From: Linnemannia elongata
Lineage: Eukaryota > Mortierellomycota > Mortierellomycetes > Mortierellales > Mortierellaceae
Reading direction: 5' to 3'
DNA length: 64,000 bases
Assembly: GCA_036320915.1 (NCBI GenBank)
Contig: JAXBDG010000015.1
Span: 1,116,001-1,180,000 of the forward strand
Below, piece by piece: positions 46,358 to 59,553 of this stretch. The first letter of the stretch is position 1. Every line of letters starts with the position of its first letter. A program made the translations under genes and the position numbers. The notes under the pieces were generated by a model that saw only the letters and a program-made list of their open reading frames with translations, did not search any database and was not told the DNA's origin.

Positions 46358-48525
46358 TGCTGTTGTTGTTGGGGTTGGTGAGAGAGTGGAAGGGGAGTTG
46401 AGATTGTTGAAGGGTGAAAGTTGAGAGGAGCTATAAGATGCGAGTGTGCTGTGGCAAGATGTGATTCAGGAACAGAGAGAGAGGTGAATGAGATTCAGGG
46501 CAGAGTTGTGAGAGGCTATGTGTCTGACTGATGGAACAGAAAGTGATCAAAAACACGAAATGAAAGGTTGTTCGAAAGAGGGCGGAGTACTGGCTATTTA
46601 TGCTTCTCTCAATGTTGTTGGACATGGATTCTCCCTCCTTTTTTCTTGTTGTTCGACAACTCCATAAGAGGTCGAGACCGCAGCTTGCAGCATTGTTCAA
46701 GCTCATAAGCACAACTGTTGGTTCTTTGAAGTACAGCCGTAGTCCATGCGTGAAAAAGGGGAGAGAGGGAACACCAATCGTCCTTCGAAAAATATGAAGG
46801 AAGATAAAAAGCGATCGGTCTATCTCTTCTCTAAACAGTTGTGTTTGAGTGGTTTGGCTTTTTTTCATGCTCCTCCAACTCTCCCGCCATTGCATGCTCT
46901 AGGTCGTAATTACGACACTGGTGTAAACAAACCAAGGAGAACTGGCGAAAATGGCAGGTGATCACCATTCCCTCCTTCTCACACTATTCCTAAGCTGGAA
47001 AAGTTGAGAGGGAGTTCAAATCTCCTCGGAGATAAAGAAAAGGTAGCATTAGTAACATGAGAGGGTAAAGCGAGAATGAAAAGGGAAATAGGCGGGAAGA
47101 GGGCTTTGCAACGCTAGAGACTTTTCTGACGAGTGCGTTATACATTCGAGGGAGTGAGTTGTGAGGCGTGTTTGTTATTGGCATATTTGTTTGTTGCTGA
47201 CAGGACGTCTTTGTTTATTGCTTGCATGTTTGTATACATGAACATTTCCACTTTGTGTTCATGCGCTCGAGAGTGAACGAAGGAAAAGTGGAGGTGGAAG
47301 AAAGAGGGAATAGAGGGAGAGCCCTCTGGCTCCCTCTCACGCACACATATTTCTCTTTCCCTCCTCCTTCTTCTACCTCATGCTTCCTTGTGCCCAGGAG
47401 ATGTGGAAAACTAAAACAAACACACAAACAACCTACAAATCAACGCCCACATAACTAAATGGTGCACGGTGCTTTGCTCATCTAACAGAAGGAGGAAGGA
47501 CAGAGAATGGGCGAAGAGAGAGTGAGAGAACAAACTAAAGACACAATCCATTTGAAAACTGAAAGTAGGTCGATGTTCGAACTCTACACGGTATTGGCTC
47601 ACGAGTGGTGAGAGCATTAAGGGAAATGGAAAGAAAGAAGGCAAAGAAGGCAAGGCAGGGGCGGATAGGGGATATTCACACCATTTTCGTGTCATTAACA
47701 CAGTGCTACTTCTAATATTTGCAACGATCGGTCGGCCGATCGAAAAATACAAATGGAAAGGGAAAGGAGGAAAACTGGCTTATAGTTCTACTCCTCTACT
47801 ATTAGCTGTATACAACAGACCCACTAAGTGGTCTCCCTTCAAGAGGGAAATGAGCACTTTTTCCTTCTTTCCTTCTCTTTCTCTCTCTCTCTCTCTCCAT
47901 CTTCATCCGCTTCGCACTACGCCAGACTAGTGTGGCATATGCTTCTCATTTTGCTCTCGCGTCTTTCCCATTCTCCTTTCTTGCATATTTTCTGCGATCG
48001 ATCGCTATCCTTGTCCTCGCTCTCTTGGCTTCATTTACATTTGCATTCATCCCTTTTGTGTTTTTTTTTATTTTCTCGACATTGGTTACCTTGTGGGGCG
48101 CTCGCTACTTCATACGACCCGTCTGCTTCTCTGTTTCAGTCACAAAAGATAGAGTTATGATGTACGTACATACATAAACACCTATCTCAACATTCTTCGA
48201 ATTCTTCACGCATTCTTGCATGTGAACCCATCCCCCATCCATTCGCATACATACACAACAAGTTCATTTTGGCTTGGAAGAATTGAAATGCCGGTTGGGC
48301 GTCGATAGGGGCATAGGGAGTACGTAGTCAAACACCGTTCAACGAACGTTCGCAACAACCGGGTCTTTTCTTCTCCACAGGAACGCCAACAATACCAATG
48401 CCGCGTTAGGGTTAAACACAAAAAAGCAAGATATATAAATCATATCGAAAAGGGTATTGAGCTCATTAGATGCTTAATGCTACATAAAAAAATAAATAGA
48501 TTTGGTTCGTGCCTGTTGGTTTTGT
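46358..48525. other. Gene-poor stretch
   Basis: No gene supported. Promoter of the monooxygenase at the left end. A short inverted repeat (cgatcgg / ccgatcg) lies at 47725-47742 and a TC microsatellite at about 47875-47897. Confidence 0.5.
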
Positions 48526-49991
48526 TCAAAGTGTCAAGGACCCAATGACTGCGACCAGAGCAGCCGCAAAGACTGCTCCTGTCGTCCCGGTTCTGACACT
48601 GGCATCATTAGATTTGTCCTGGATCTGGCTCTGGTCGTCTTGGATAAACCCACGGCCAAAGGGGTTGACCTCGGTGTAGTTAAAAGGTGCCGTTGTCGTT
48701 GGTGTCGATGTCGTTATGGTGGTTGACGAAGGGTTGACGGGAGGAATGATGATCAAGGAGCTGTTCCTGTGAAGTGCTGCGACCAGTTCCATCGAACCAA
48801 CGCCTCCTTTCCCCCCATTCAGACTACGAAGTGCGCTGTTGCTCAACTCGAGTGTCTGAATAAACCGCGCAACGGTCGAGGTGTTCATTCGGTCCGACAT
48901 GGGGACGACATCTCCAGTCTTGAGGGTCAGGGTCGATTTCTGGAGGTTGTAGTCTTGCATCTCGTCCAAAACCTTGAGAATCGTTTGGTCCTGGATCCGC
49001 TGGGTTGCTGACTGGTCAATGGTCTTTTGAATGAGGTTCTTATCGATTCCGTTGATTGTCGAAGAGGGAGTGTTTGTCTCGGCAGCAAGATTTTTGTTGA
49101 GTAGATCCTGACTGCTTTTACTGTAGCTGGCGGCACTATTCCCCGATCCTGGAGGCTGCGCTGCTCCTTCTTTGTTAACTGTGTCGTAAGCCGTAGGTAT
49201 GCCGATTGTGGAGGGAGAAGAAGGTTTGGCAGAAGACAATGGACACCCTTGACTTGCGGTAAGAGGATGCAGATGGAACGTCCCTCTGTCCTCAAGAGTA
49301 AAATCGCAATGTTCTCGTCTAGTGCCGTGTTGACATGGGTAGGAGGCATTCCCGAACGCGCGGACAATATAGTCGCCTGACGGCCAGTTGTTGGGTACCA
49401 TCCATGTCACTGTTTTTGCCCGTGTGTCTAGTGTTCAAAGGAAGGAAAAATGATGTAACGTTAGCGCTGCTGCTGCTGTGTCTGAACGTACCACAGAAAG
49501 AAAATGGAGGTGACGAGTGGGGGTTGCATGTCCTTACCATCCCATTGCGCCCTGGTAGAGTTATCGAGCCCTTCGATCATGAGCGAGTTGTCAGCGCCAA
49601 GCACTTGTAGTTGGACCCATTTGAGTTGTGCAAGGTCAGAGTACTGAACTCGAAACCCAATATCGATGGGACAGCCTAAATCATACAACAAATAGGTATT
49701 CTATTAGTTGTCTTGTCTTTATTTTCAAGTGGTCAGTTCGAATGTTAAAGGATACCATACCTGGGTAGATGTCAGTAGCATCGGCCGTGTTTGTGAGAAA
49801 GACACGGTCTATCATAGAAGATTGGAAAGGAGCCATTTAGAGTGATGCATGTTAAGGACTTTGCATGTCGTTGCCCATTAGTGGTGAAAAGCTGAAGTCA
49901 TCTTACCAGCTGCAGAATTTGATGCGATGGCTAGAAATGCAGTAATTGCTCCAGCGATTGACAAGGGTTTGTTCTTTTTATACGGTGCCAT
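48526..49991 (-). CDS. GPI-anchored cell-surface protein
   Basis: Exons on the minus strand: 49991-49907, 49808-49761, 49675-49538 and 49427-48526, giving 390 aa; all three introns are phase 1. The signal peptide spans about residues 1-28 (LSIAGAITAFLAIA). A compact globular part follows (DIYPGCPIDIGFRV, LKWVQLQVLG, VTWMVPNNWPSGDYIVRAFG), with several Cys (PCQHGTRREHC). It looks like a beta-sandwich/Ig-like wall-protein domain. The rest is Ser/Thr/Pro-rich and probably glycosylated. The C-terminus ends in a small-residue site followed by a hydrophobic tail (AVFAAALVAVIGSLTL), typical of GPI attachment. The protein is therefore expected in the plasma membrane or wall. Family not recognised with certainty. 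Confidence 0.75.
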
Positions 49992-51208
49992 GCTGCTTTT
50001 TGTTCGAGGGGAAAGTAAGAAACGTGAATCAAAGGAAGATGGGTTCATTGCTCATATTTATATACAGCGTCGTACCAGCATCCGCAAAAGTGCTCAATCT
50101 TCTCATGATCTTTTCCAGCCTTTTGGAGCCATTTTCAGGTTTCCAACTGCTCCCTGAAAGGGAACAAGTAAACCGAATCTGGTTGAAGGAAAAAAGCTGT
50201 TCGAGCAAACGGGGACTGTCGTGACTAAACCTAGAAGTTATCCCCGAGGCGATTGATAACAACCATGAGTTGTTTGCACACAAGGCAGTTTACATGGTGT
50301 AGGCAGAAAAGGTATGGTTCAATTCTACCCAGTTTTATTTTCCCCACGCCACAAAAATAATGAGATCGGGATGATGCTGGTTTAAGCTGTGTGGTGTTGC
50401 GAGTTGATGCAGTTACTCAAAGGAATAATGAATACTCTTTCAAACCAGAGATCTCGATTTGATCTATTCTTCCGTTTCGGTGGTTGCTGTCGCGTCATGG
50501 TTTATCCAGTTCATCACCTGGCCTGGATTCCCGTCGAAACCAGACCCTTCGTTAGCATATTTTTTTTCTTATGCTTCCGCCTTGTTTAATTGTGTCCTCT
50601 GCTCTTCTTGTAGAGTATGAATGCACCCAGCTTTTAACGAGCGTTAATCCAAGAGTGGCGTTTGTTTTCTATAGCTGAGCATGGTGGCGCTGAGGGGACA
50701 TGCTCATAGTTACTTCCATACACAGAGAGATCGAAGAGAGTGCAAGAAGAGCGCGTGATTTCGAACGTTATTTCCATGCAGTGTTGACATTCTTTTATCT
50801 GCCTGTCAGTCAGGGCATTCCTGTGCCCCCGACCAACCACTAAAGTTGACAGACCTGTCAAAAATCAAAACATGACAGACAACTCAGCTTCTTGTCGTTC
50901 TACTTTACTCCCCCCCAACCCTCTCTCTCTTTCCCTTGTTCCCACCCTTTCCCCTACTTTGTTCCGCTTTTTTATTTATCTCTCTCACCTCTCTTGCACT
51001 TTCTCTCATAACCATACACACTCTCCACTCTTTCACTCCTCACGCCTCACTTTGCATCTCTTTTTCACATTCACTCTCCTGCATATTTCCCTCTACTTAT
51101 TCCCTTAATCTCTCTTCTCTGCATCCCCTCATCTTTCACCACTCATCACTTCTTACACCCACTCTTCACTGCATTCAACACATATAACCTCATCTCTCTT
51201 CTTCAAAG
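49992..51208. other. Divergent promoter region
   Basis: Lies between the GPI-protein gene (-) and the ferric reductase (+). The right part, about 50900-51200, is a pyrimidine-rich leader. No gene seen. Confidence 0.55.
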
Positions 51209-53513
51209 ATGGACCACAACCACGGCGCGATGCAATCCACTCCGTGGAATGTGAATCTGGACTATGCAGTCGACTGGTCGGTTGCCTTGGGGGTACCTGT
51301 GGTCCTGTTGACAGTTCGCCACTTGTTTCTGAGTATCTCACGGGCAATTGAGGACCGGCGGCAAGGAGGACAGGGTCACGCCCTCCTGGCTACAGTCGAC
51401 AGCACAGAGGTAGAGACGGATGAGCTGGGGGTTGACATACCGACAAGGTACTCATTTCATCCCCTCCCCTTTCTCTCCCACAACACTACAAACAAATCAT
51501 CATTTCATTTTTTTTTTTTTTTAATTCAGTCTCGCACTTCCTTTCACCCCACACGTTGTTCCTCCATTATCATTACCATTACCATCCATCACCCCCTTCT
51601 TTTTTATTCGTTGTTGATGTCTTACGCCCATCCACCCTATCATCGATCTCCCATGCAAACAACTCTCGCTCCCTTTGATTGCTCGCCATCTATCAATCTT
51701 TTGCATCCAAGCGTATCCCTATCTCCTCTTCTTTTTTCATAATCCTCTCCACCTGCACACCTGCATGTTATTAACCACTGTTCAATCGCTCATAACTCAC
51801 TTCATATCTTCAACCATCCCCATAGGTCATCAAAGGCATCAGCAACCACTACGAAGTGGAGCTACAGTCGGATTGAAACCTGGATTACCAACAAGGCATC
51901 GGCAACACTATACCTCGGATCAGTCGTCCACCTCGTCGCCGGCGCAACCCTGCTCGCCCTCATCTTCCTCTCCATCCTCGCTGTCCTCCTCACATCCGAT
52001 GTCAATCTCAAGCTAAACTCCAACCGTGCAGGCTACCTCGGTCTCGCCTGTATCCCCTTCCTCTTTGCCTTCACTGGCAAGAACTCGATCATCACCCTCA
52101 TGACAGGCATCTCTCACCACCGTATCAACCAAGTCCATCGTTTCTTGGGCCTCTCTCTCTTTGTCCTCATCTCGGTCCATATGGGCTGTATGATGAAGTC
52201 TTGGTGGCCGTGGAAGGCTCTGCTGGCACAACAGCTGGCAACTCCCAAGGTCCGATATGGCCTCGCCACCTACGCCACCCTCTGTCTGCTGGTCGTTACA
52301 GCAGCTTGGCCGGTGCGTCGGTATGCCTATGAGGCCTTTGTTGTCAGTCATTCCTTGTTCTTAGTTTTCTTGGTTCTTGTCGGTCTCCACACACCCTACG
52401 CAATGCGGTTCACCGCTGTAGGGATCTTTTTCTACGTAATCAACGTACTCACTGGATGGTGTGTCAAGTCCAAGATGGCCCTCGCTCAGGCGACTGTCTT
52501 CCAAGACCGCTTGACCAGACTAAGGATGGATCGGTCTGTTGCCCATGCACCTGGTCAGCATATCTACGTCTGTGTCCCCTCCATGTCGCTGATCCAATGG
52601 CACCCCTTCACCATTTCGAGCTCGGACCAGACATCCTTGACAGTTCACGCGCGTGCTGTTGGTGGATTCACTAAGAAGCTGTGCCGCTGGCCCGAGAACA
52701 GTCAGAGGCGGGTCCTTCTTGCAGGCCCTTATGGCGAGAGTGTTCAAGTCGGCCGAAGCTTGGATATCCAAAAGGTCGTCTTTGTTGCTGCTGGATCTGG
52801 TTTGGCTTACATTGTCCCTATTCTGATGGACTTTTTGCAGGCCCGTCGACAGTCCAAGGCCAGTTGCGGTCATGTTGAGATTGCTTGGTGTGTCCGTGAT
52901 CCTGGTAAGCATGTCGTTTATTGTTGGCGCCTTCTCAATTGCAATCGCACTCAATAGTGTCTTTTCTTTTTCATTAACAGTTTGCTCTCTTTTTTTTGTC
53001 CAATTGACGATAGATGAGGTGCAGTGGTTCCAAGAGGAGCTTGAAATGGCTTTGGATGCAGCTCAGGGATACCTTGACACGATAGAAAAGGAGAAGGAAG
53101 AGACTGGCTTGATCGCTCCCGACGGTCCTGAGACACAGCTCTGTCTGACAATTCATTATACCCGCCTGGCGTTTGAGGACCATGGGTCCTTGGAGATGCC
53201 GGCTCCTCTTCACCAACACCAAGGGTCCTCAACCAGCACGTCTGGTACCGCTACTTTGGCCACAGAGGTGGCCAAGAAGGCGCTGAACAACGTGCCATTT
53301 GCAGGGGATAATCGTGTGGAGTGGATGCAGTCGAGGTTAGATGTGGGACAGTATGTGCAGAGGCAGATTGAGGAGATTGAGGGTGACCGTGCGGTGGATA
53401 TTGTGGGGTGTGGACCCGCGTTGATGCTTGCACAGCTGCACAATGCTGTTGCAGCCAACGAGAGTCTGACCGGTTGCCGTGTCAACCTACACACTGAGCG
53501 TTTCTACATGTAA
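51209..53513 (+). CDS. Ferric-chelate reductase / NOX-family transmembrane oxidoreductase
   Basis: Exons 51209-51447, 51826-52904 and 53014-53513, giving 605 aa. It moves electrons from cytosolic NADPH through FAD and two haems across the plasma membrane to reduce extracellular iron or copper. Haem ligands fit His184/His198 (VHRFLGLSLFVLISVH) and His255/His268 (SHSLFLVFLVLVGLH), the paired spacing of this family. Several membrane spans lie between about residues 25 and 330. The FAD-binding HPFTISSS motif, the dinucleotide-binding VFVAAGSGLAY and the C-terminal DIVGCGPALML are all present. Ferric reductase is more likely than a superoxide-producing NOX, but sequence alone does not settle this. 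AATAAA follows the stop directly (53520). Confidence 0.9.
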
Positions 53514-54584
53514 AACCCTTAATAAACACACGTGATGTTAGACAGTGGCTTGGCAAAAAATGAAGTATTGAATCCAATCTCCGATGGATGGAAAGGACAT
53601 AAAAATTTTCTCTTGTCGAGAAGACAGTGTTCTCCCTCTTTCCACTGCAGAATTTCGAAATGGTAAACACCACCACCAGCACCTCCGGCTACCAGGACGC
53701 GGGATTGGGATAGCTCAACATCTTTGGATATGCCCTTCAACAACACCTTACTCCACCCTATCCCTACGGGACACGGGAAGGAAGGAAGCAACGTGTCGGA
53801 TACACCACCTCCACCACCACTCCCTTCTCTTTTTTTCTTTTCATCCTTCACACATTTGCCACATTCTCCTTTTGATCATTGGTCCGACATTCAAAATGGA
53901 TTCACTTTTCCGTTTTTCTTTTTTGTATCATGCCCTTCACGGGTTGTATGCGAATAAGAGAAAGAAGTGACCTTCCGCGTTGGCTTGTGATCGTTATAAA
54001 AGGATGAGGTTCAGGTACTTCAGCTTGTTCATTCAACTTGAAGTACTCTGAGGCTATATGTTTTTACTTCCTGGTGGAGAGCATTCCTTCGTTCGTCCCT
54101 TGCACCCTTCTACTTAACAAGTTGAAGGGATACATTGTGGGGGTCGATTGAAGTTCTTATCGCTTACTCCGTAGAGCTCTTGGGTGGCTATTCTTCGTTT
54201 TCTCCATGAGGCGCGCTATTGAGGACTTGCGAGTTATTTTTCAGTTGTTTGGGTGATCTTGCTCTGGCGAATGTGGGATTGAATCTTTTTTTGGAGGATG
54301 AGTGCTGGGTCTTTTGCTCATCGCACTTCTGATCCTTGGATCAGAGGGTGTCTGAGCAAGGGATCTACATTCACCTCTGAAAAAGTTTTTCTTTCTCGTG
54401 TTTGCTCTTTGCTTATTGCCTCCTTATGACTTGAAAGGTAGTCTCCTTGTCCTCTATATCGCACCGAAAGAGGAAAAAAAGAAGAAAGGCAATATCTCCC
54501 TATCCTCAATGACCCGTACCAGAACCCTTGTTTCTAAACAACAACCCCTCCCTCTGTCCACTTTTTTCGTTCAACTATAAAAAG
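53514..54584. other. Proposed first exon and long first intron of eL8
   Basis: No separate gene seen. The eL8 reading frame lacks an ATG in its main exon. Upstream, ATG|gtaaac at 53660-53662 is the only ATG found that sits on a donor in phase 0 with the acceptor at 54584. The intron would be about 920 nt. Confidence 0.4.
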
Positions 54585-55358
54585 GCTCCCGTCAAGAAGT
54601 CCAAGGTCGCTCCCGCTCCTTACCCCGCCAAGAAGGCCGGCTCCAAGGCCCCCGTTAACCCCTTGATCGAGAAGACCCCCAAGAACTTTGGTGTCGGTCA
54701 GGACATCCAGCCCATCAAGGATCTTTCGCGTTACGTCAAGTGGCCCGAATACGTTCGCCTCCAGCGCCAGCGCAAGATCTTGAACCAGCGTCTCAAGGTC
54801 CCCCCAGCATTGAACCAGTTCACCCAGGTCCTTGACAAGAACACTGCCACCCAGTTGTTCAAGCTCGTCAACAAGTACCGCCCCGAGACCCGCGTCGAGA
54901 AGAAGGAGCGTTTGACCGCTGCTGCTGCCGCTCAGGTCGAGAAGGGTGCCAAGGCCGAGACCAAGAAGCCCTTCGTCGTCAAGTACGGTATCAACCACAT
55001 CACCGCCCTCGTCGAGGCCAAGAAGGCTTCCCTCGTCGTCATTGCTGACGATGTTGACCCCATTGAGGTTGTCGTCTGGTTGCCCGCTCTCTGCCGCAAG
55101 ATGGGTATCCCATACTGCATTGTCAAGGGCAAGGCCCGTCTCGGAACAGTCGTCCACAAGAAGACTGCCACCGCTCTCGCCTTCACCGAGACCCGTGCCG
55201 AGGACAAGGCTGAGCTCGCTTCCTTGGTCTCTGCCATCAAGTCCAACTACACCGAGAAGAACGAGTCTGCTCGCAAGGCTTGGGGTGGTGGATTGATGGG
55301 CTTCAAGTCCAACATGAAGATGACCAAGCGCGCCAACGCCGTCAAGAACTCCCTGTAA
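54585..55358 (+). CDS. RPL8: Large-subunit ribosomal protein eL8 (L7a/L8), main exon
   Basis: Main exon of a cytosolic 60S ribosomal protein. It starts [17 protein letters not shown] after the acceptor aactataaaaag and runs 257 codons to the stop. Family blocks are [19 protein letters not shown], the [20 protein letters not shown] segment, [19 protein letters not shown] and KYRPET. The L7Ae RNA-binding domain lies at about residues 130-202 ([40 protein letters not shown]). With an initiator Met from an upstream exon the protein would be 258 aa, close to the family norm. There is no in-frame ATG at the start of this exon, so a spliced first exon is required; ATG alone at 53660-53662 is my best guess. 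Codon use is strongly biased to C-ending codons, as expected for a highly expressed gene. Confidence 0.95.
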   Translation, partial: APVKKSKVAPAPYPAKKAGSKAPVNPLIEKTPKNFGVGQDIQPIKDLSRYVKWPEYVRLQRQRKILNQRLKVPPALNQFTQVLDKNTATQLFKLVNKYRPETRVEKKERLTAAAAAQVEKGAKAETKKPFVVKYGINHITALVEAKKASLVVIADDVDPIEVVVWLPALCRKMGIPYCIVKGKARLGTVVHKKTATALAFTETRAEDKAELASLVSAIKSNYTEKNESARKAWGGGLMGFKSNMKMTKRANAVKNSL

Positions 55359-55745
55359 AAAGCTTATTATAACTTTTTAGATAGGTGCTGACTCTTTTAA
55401 AAAAATCTACGCGGTTTTGGAAGAATGAGCGATTCATGGAAAAACAAATACATATTTTGCAGTTCTTTCTTGTGATTCCATCTCTTGTTTGCTTTTTGGT
55501 TTTTTTGTTAGTTGGTTGATTGTACTTTATGTGGAGGCTGGAAAAATTGAGGGGTTGAGGTCGAGCAGGATTTGAAGCTTCGCCCAGGCACATCTAAGGT
55601 CAAGCAAGGCAGGGCAGAGCAATTGCTATTTGTGAATATTCTTTTAGCATGCACAGAAAATACTCAAAGGGGGTAAAAAAGCGTTTGCATTTGGTTGGGA
55701 TATTAGACGGCGGCGACTGATGGCTCGTGGGATATAATGTGTTAT
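55359..55745. other. Convergent intergenic region
   Basis: 3' flanks of eL8 (+) and the first P450 (-). No gene seen. Confidence 0.6.
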
Positions 55746-57477
55746 CTAGGTTTGACTAGGGTTGATTGAGACATCGTGCTCAAACCGCTTAATGATGAGG
55801 TTCATTCCAGGAGACGGCCGCATAGTAATCCGAGCAGACTTCTTGACCTTGAAACCAGGGACAGGAGCATACTCAAGGTCGATCAAAAGGTAGTACAGTA
55901 TGACCTTGATCTCGATGAGGGCTAGCTTGGATCCAATACAACTACGGGGACCCGTCAAGAAGGGCATATACGCCCACACCATGTCGGGTGTAACAAAGTT
56001 GATCGACTGCTGTTCCTCCTCAGAAAATGATGAAGGATCCATCCACCTCTCAGGCTTGAACTCTTCTGCATCCTCGCCCCAGACACTCTTGAGCTTGTGG
56101 AGCGTCGCGGGGCAGAGTTGGATCTCGGTGCCTTTGGGGATGTCGTAGCCAAGGATGTTGTCGTCCTGGGATGCGACTCGTGAGGTGTAGGGGACTGGAG
56201 GGATGAAGCGGAAGAGCTCCTTGATGCAGATGTTTAGGTAAGGTAATGCCTGTAGGGCTTCGTAGGCGAGGGCGGAGGAGGAAGAGGAGGTCTTGTCGGT
56301 GGGGCGGCCAATGTGTGTCAGGAACTCTTGACGGAGTTTGGATTGTACCTCGGGGCGGGTTGAGAGGACGTGGAGCATCCATGTCACGGTGACCGAGGAG
56401 GTCTCGTGTCCAGCAGCTAAAGAGTTCTTAATCTACATGGACGAAAAGGGTGAATGGTAAGCAGTTGTTCCTGGTTCATTAACATATTCAGTGCTCATAG
56501 AAGGGCACTTTTGAAACCTTTACCTGCGCTCGAAGATCGTCATCTGTAAGCATGTCATTCCCCGACGACTCGCTCGCGCGGATCATGATGCTGAGGAGGT
56601 CCTTGCCGTCATCTTTCCCCGTTGCCATCTTTTCTCGCTTTTGGCAAACGATCTTGCGAGCGGCCTCATCGACCGACCGAACACACTGCAATCGAACTTG
56701 ATTATGCCTGAAAGGGATCTTAGAGTAGTACGGCACAAAGTGACGAAGCAACTGGACTACAGCTGGGACCTTTTGATTAAAGTACTCCTCAATCGACTTG
56801 ACCACCACATTCCCAGGCTTGGCCAACGCCTCAAAGTCAAATCCAAACCCAGTCAGTCCAATTATATCCAGCGTGCACGAGGTAATATCCGTGAAAACGT
56901 TCATCTCGACCGACTTTGTCTCCGACTCGTCAATGCGCTTCTCCTACATCTTGACCAGACACTCGGCGGGACCTGCCATACTGGGCACCATCTGCTTGAT
57001 ACTCTTGTGGCTGAACGCTGGGGTGAACATCTTGCGCTGCACGCGGTGGACATCCCCCTCGACTAGTAGCAAGCCAGCGCCGATAGCGGAGCTCAACACG
57101 CGGATGACACGGTCAGGTTTCGGGTACTGGTAGGCATGGGTGTTAAAGACATGATGGATAGCCTCAGGGTCGGCGAGGTGGATGACTTGGCTGTTGAAGA
57201 GGCCCTTAAAGCAGAGGATACCGCCGTATTGTTCTGTCCATTCCCGGAAGGTGACACCGGCTTCTCTGCGGATGACATCAAAGAAAAGACCGAGGAAGGG
57301 GAGGTTGCGTTTGTTGTGTTTGGAGATGTTGGGTGGGCCGGGGATGTTTCGGAGAGGGGATATGTAATTGGGGTAGAGGAATGTTGTGTAGAAGACGTAC
57401 GATGAGAGTAGTATGAGGAGACTAGTGAGTGTGGAATAAAAGTCGAGTGACTTTACGAGAGTGGCGACAATAGACAT
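55746..57477 (-). CDS. Cytochrome P450 (1), interrupted by an in-frame TAG; possible pseudogene
   Basis: Exons on the minus strand: 57477-56524 and 56432-55746, 547 codons in one frame, broken only by a TAG at codon 178 (56946-56944). The two paralogues have Trp there (MWEERV, QWEKHV), so a TGG-to-TAG change explains it. Everything else is intact: an N-terminal membrane anchor, the proline hinge NIPGPP, I-helix AGHETSS, K-helix ELFR, PERW, and haem loop FLTGPRSCIG with Cys at about 483. P450s of this microsomal type oxidise hydrophobic molecules with electrons from NADPH-P450 reductase. Alternatives to a null allele are removal of an in-frame 45-nt pseudo-intron (gtgccc to gatgtag, which would delete conserved helix residues), stop readthrough, or a sequencing error. 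Confidence 0.7.
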
Positions 57478-59553
57478 TTTGTTGTGTGTGTGTGAAGGTT
57501 ATAACGCGAGGTGCGACTGAGTAAGCGAGGTTACAGAGAATAAAACTTGGCGCGAACAAAGGAATATATGAGGTTGAAAAGCAGGAGTATGTGTGAAAGA
57601 GAAAAAAAAAAGGTGAGAAAAGGGCACATCCACCTATATATGCACATTTTGTCGGCGAGAGAGGAGTGCTACATTGATGTTGTTCTTTTGCTCAGAGGGC
57701 ACTCTGTAGTCCTAATTCCCATGATTCTCTCCTCACGATAGCGAGCCTAGATCAAGGTACCGATTCCTTACGCAAGATAGCACTGCAATTGAAAAAGAAC
57801 AAAGGGGATAGGATCGGACAATATTTTTGTTTCTTGTTTAGAGCAGCAGTTATCTTCCCCGCCTTTTCCTTCTTGGAGTCCCTTTTGGAGCAAAAGAAGC
57901 AGCCACATCACATCATACACATGCATAATACCATTTGCGCAATCCTCGCCCTTGCCCTTTTTCGCGATAGGACGACGTGTCATTAGAGTGGTTCATCCGT
58001 GGCACACAAACACACTTACATGTACCGCACACATAAATTGGCAAGCAATCGGGCGAACATCAGAATAAAAACGCAATAACGTCCCCTTACTGTTGTTGTC
58101 TTCCCCTTCAAGATCTAAATCGAATTCTATTCCTTGTTTATTTGTTACCAGCGAAGGTTCATCCCTTGACGGGTATGTTGCTTAATTGCTGACAATTTCT
58201 ATTCCTTACCATACCATCTCTATCATCTCTCATATTAACTTACCACTCGCTCCTACTGAGATGACAATGCCAATTTTTTTTGCTGCACTACAGACAATGG
58301 TCTTTTTGTTTCGTCAACAAGAATCATCATTGGTGTGATCATTAACACCTTTCTCACCTAAGAGTTGTTCTTGTTCCTGCCGAATTGTTTCTGAAAAAAA
58401 ATGTCACTCGTTTTAGTTGGAACTCACGATATATTCTTTTTTTTTTTTTTTGCTCTTCTAATGACCCCCAAAAAACTCTCATCTGTGTCTGTACATGTAC
58501 CTATCCTTGTAATTGCCGACAATTCGGGGTTCCATCTATGTGGTCCTGCACTTCGCTCGTTCTATATGTCTCCTCTCATATTGTGTTTCGTGGCATCCAA
58601 CTGTTGCCCTCCACTTGGCTTGTTTTCACGCAAAAAATACCCCGCCCTCTCAACTCCTTTGTCTCCTAGAACCTTCTTGGTTCTCGGCGATTTACGCCCT
58701 ACCCAATAAATGGCCGATCCTCCCCTTCAATTCAGGCACTCCTATCCACTTTTTTTTTTTCCTTTTCGTTTACATGTACCCACCCCTTGTATTTTCCCCT
58801 TTCCCCCCTTGAACCCTCCTGGCTTTTATTTTTATTTTGTGGCCGCTCCTCGTCTCCTAGTGGGATTATGGACTATTCTGCTGTTACCATGTGCCGTACC
58901 TTATTCTTTCATTGGTCAGCGAGCACAACGAGGATCGTGGTTCGCTCGCTACCTTGCTCGCTACTTTTGTCCGCTTTTCTGGCGCAACTTCTTCTTGTCT
59001 ATCCAATGTACGACCGATAACCCCATAGGGCATAAAAGAAGACAGCTTACTGATCATTATAGTATGCCTTTCTTTCTTTTTCTTTACGAAGCAGGAAGAG
59101 GGTTTTCATAGTCGATTTAATTGAGGACCTAAAGCGATATCTCAATCATGTTTGTCGGTCTCACTCTATTCTACTTCTGATCGACCTGCAAACCTTTGAT
59201 TGTCATTGTGATCGGCACGCGATTAGCAGGTTGGATAAAACGGCATGGTCGACTCTGACAGAGGGGGAGTCATCTTGTGGCTAGTCAACTGCGACCACGA
59301 AAAAAGGACATGTAGAGCGCGTTTTCAGTTTGATCTCTTTCATACCTGCTGTACTTGCTTGATTTTTCTTTTTCGTCAATCGCGGAGTTGAGGACTTCTT
59401 TTTTTTAACGTTTTTTTGAATTTCATTTTGCCACAACTCAAAACTCGGAGTAAAAACACAAATAATTGCAGTGACATTTTATATTGTTTCTTGTTCCTAT
59501 GTTCACAAGGCCACCAAAAAATAAATAAATAAATAAATACATATACATCCCGA
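57478..59553. other. Intergenic region between P450 1 and P450 2
   Basis: About 2 kb, AT-rich with T tracts (58438-58450). No gene supported. The promoter of P450 1 is at the left, the 3' end of P450 2 at the right. Confidence 0.55.

Noticed and set aside
46431..46895. 154-aa minus-strand frame upstream of the monooxygenase
   Set aside because: No domain, no splice continuity with neighbours, composition like the surrounding intergenic DNA.
54534..55157. 207-aa minus-strand frame opposite eL8
   Set aside because: Mirror image of a strongly biased C-ending coding exon; eL8 on the other strand is certain.
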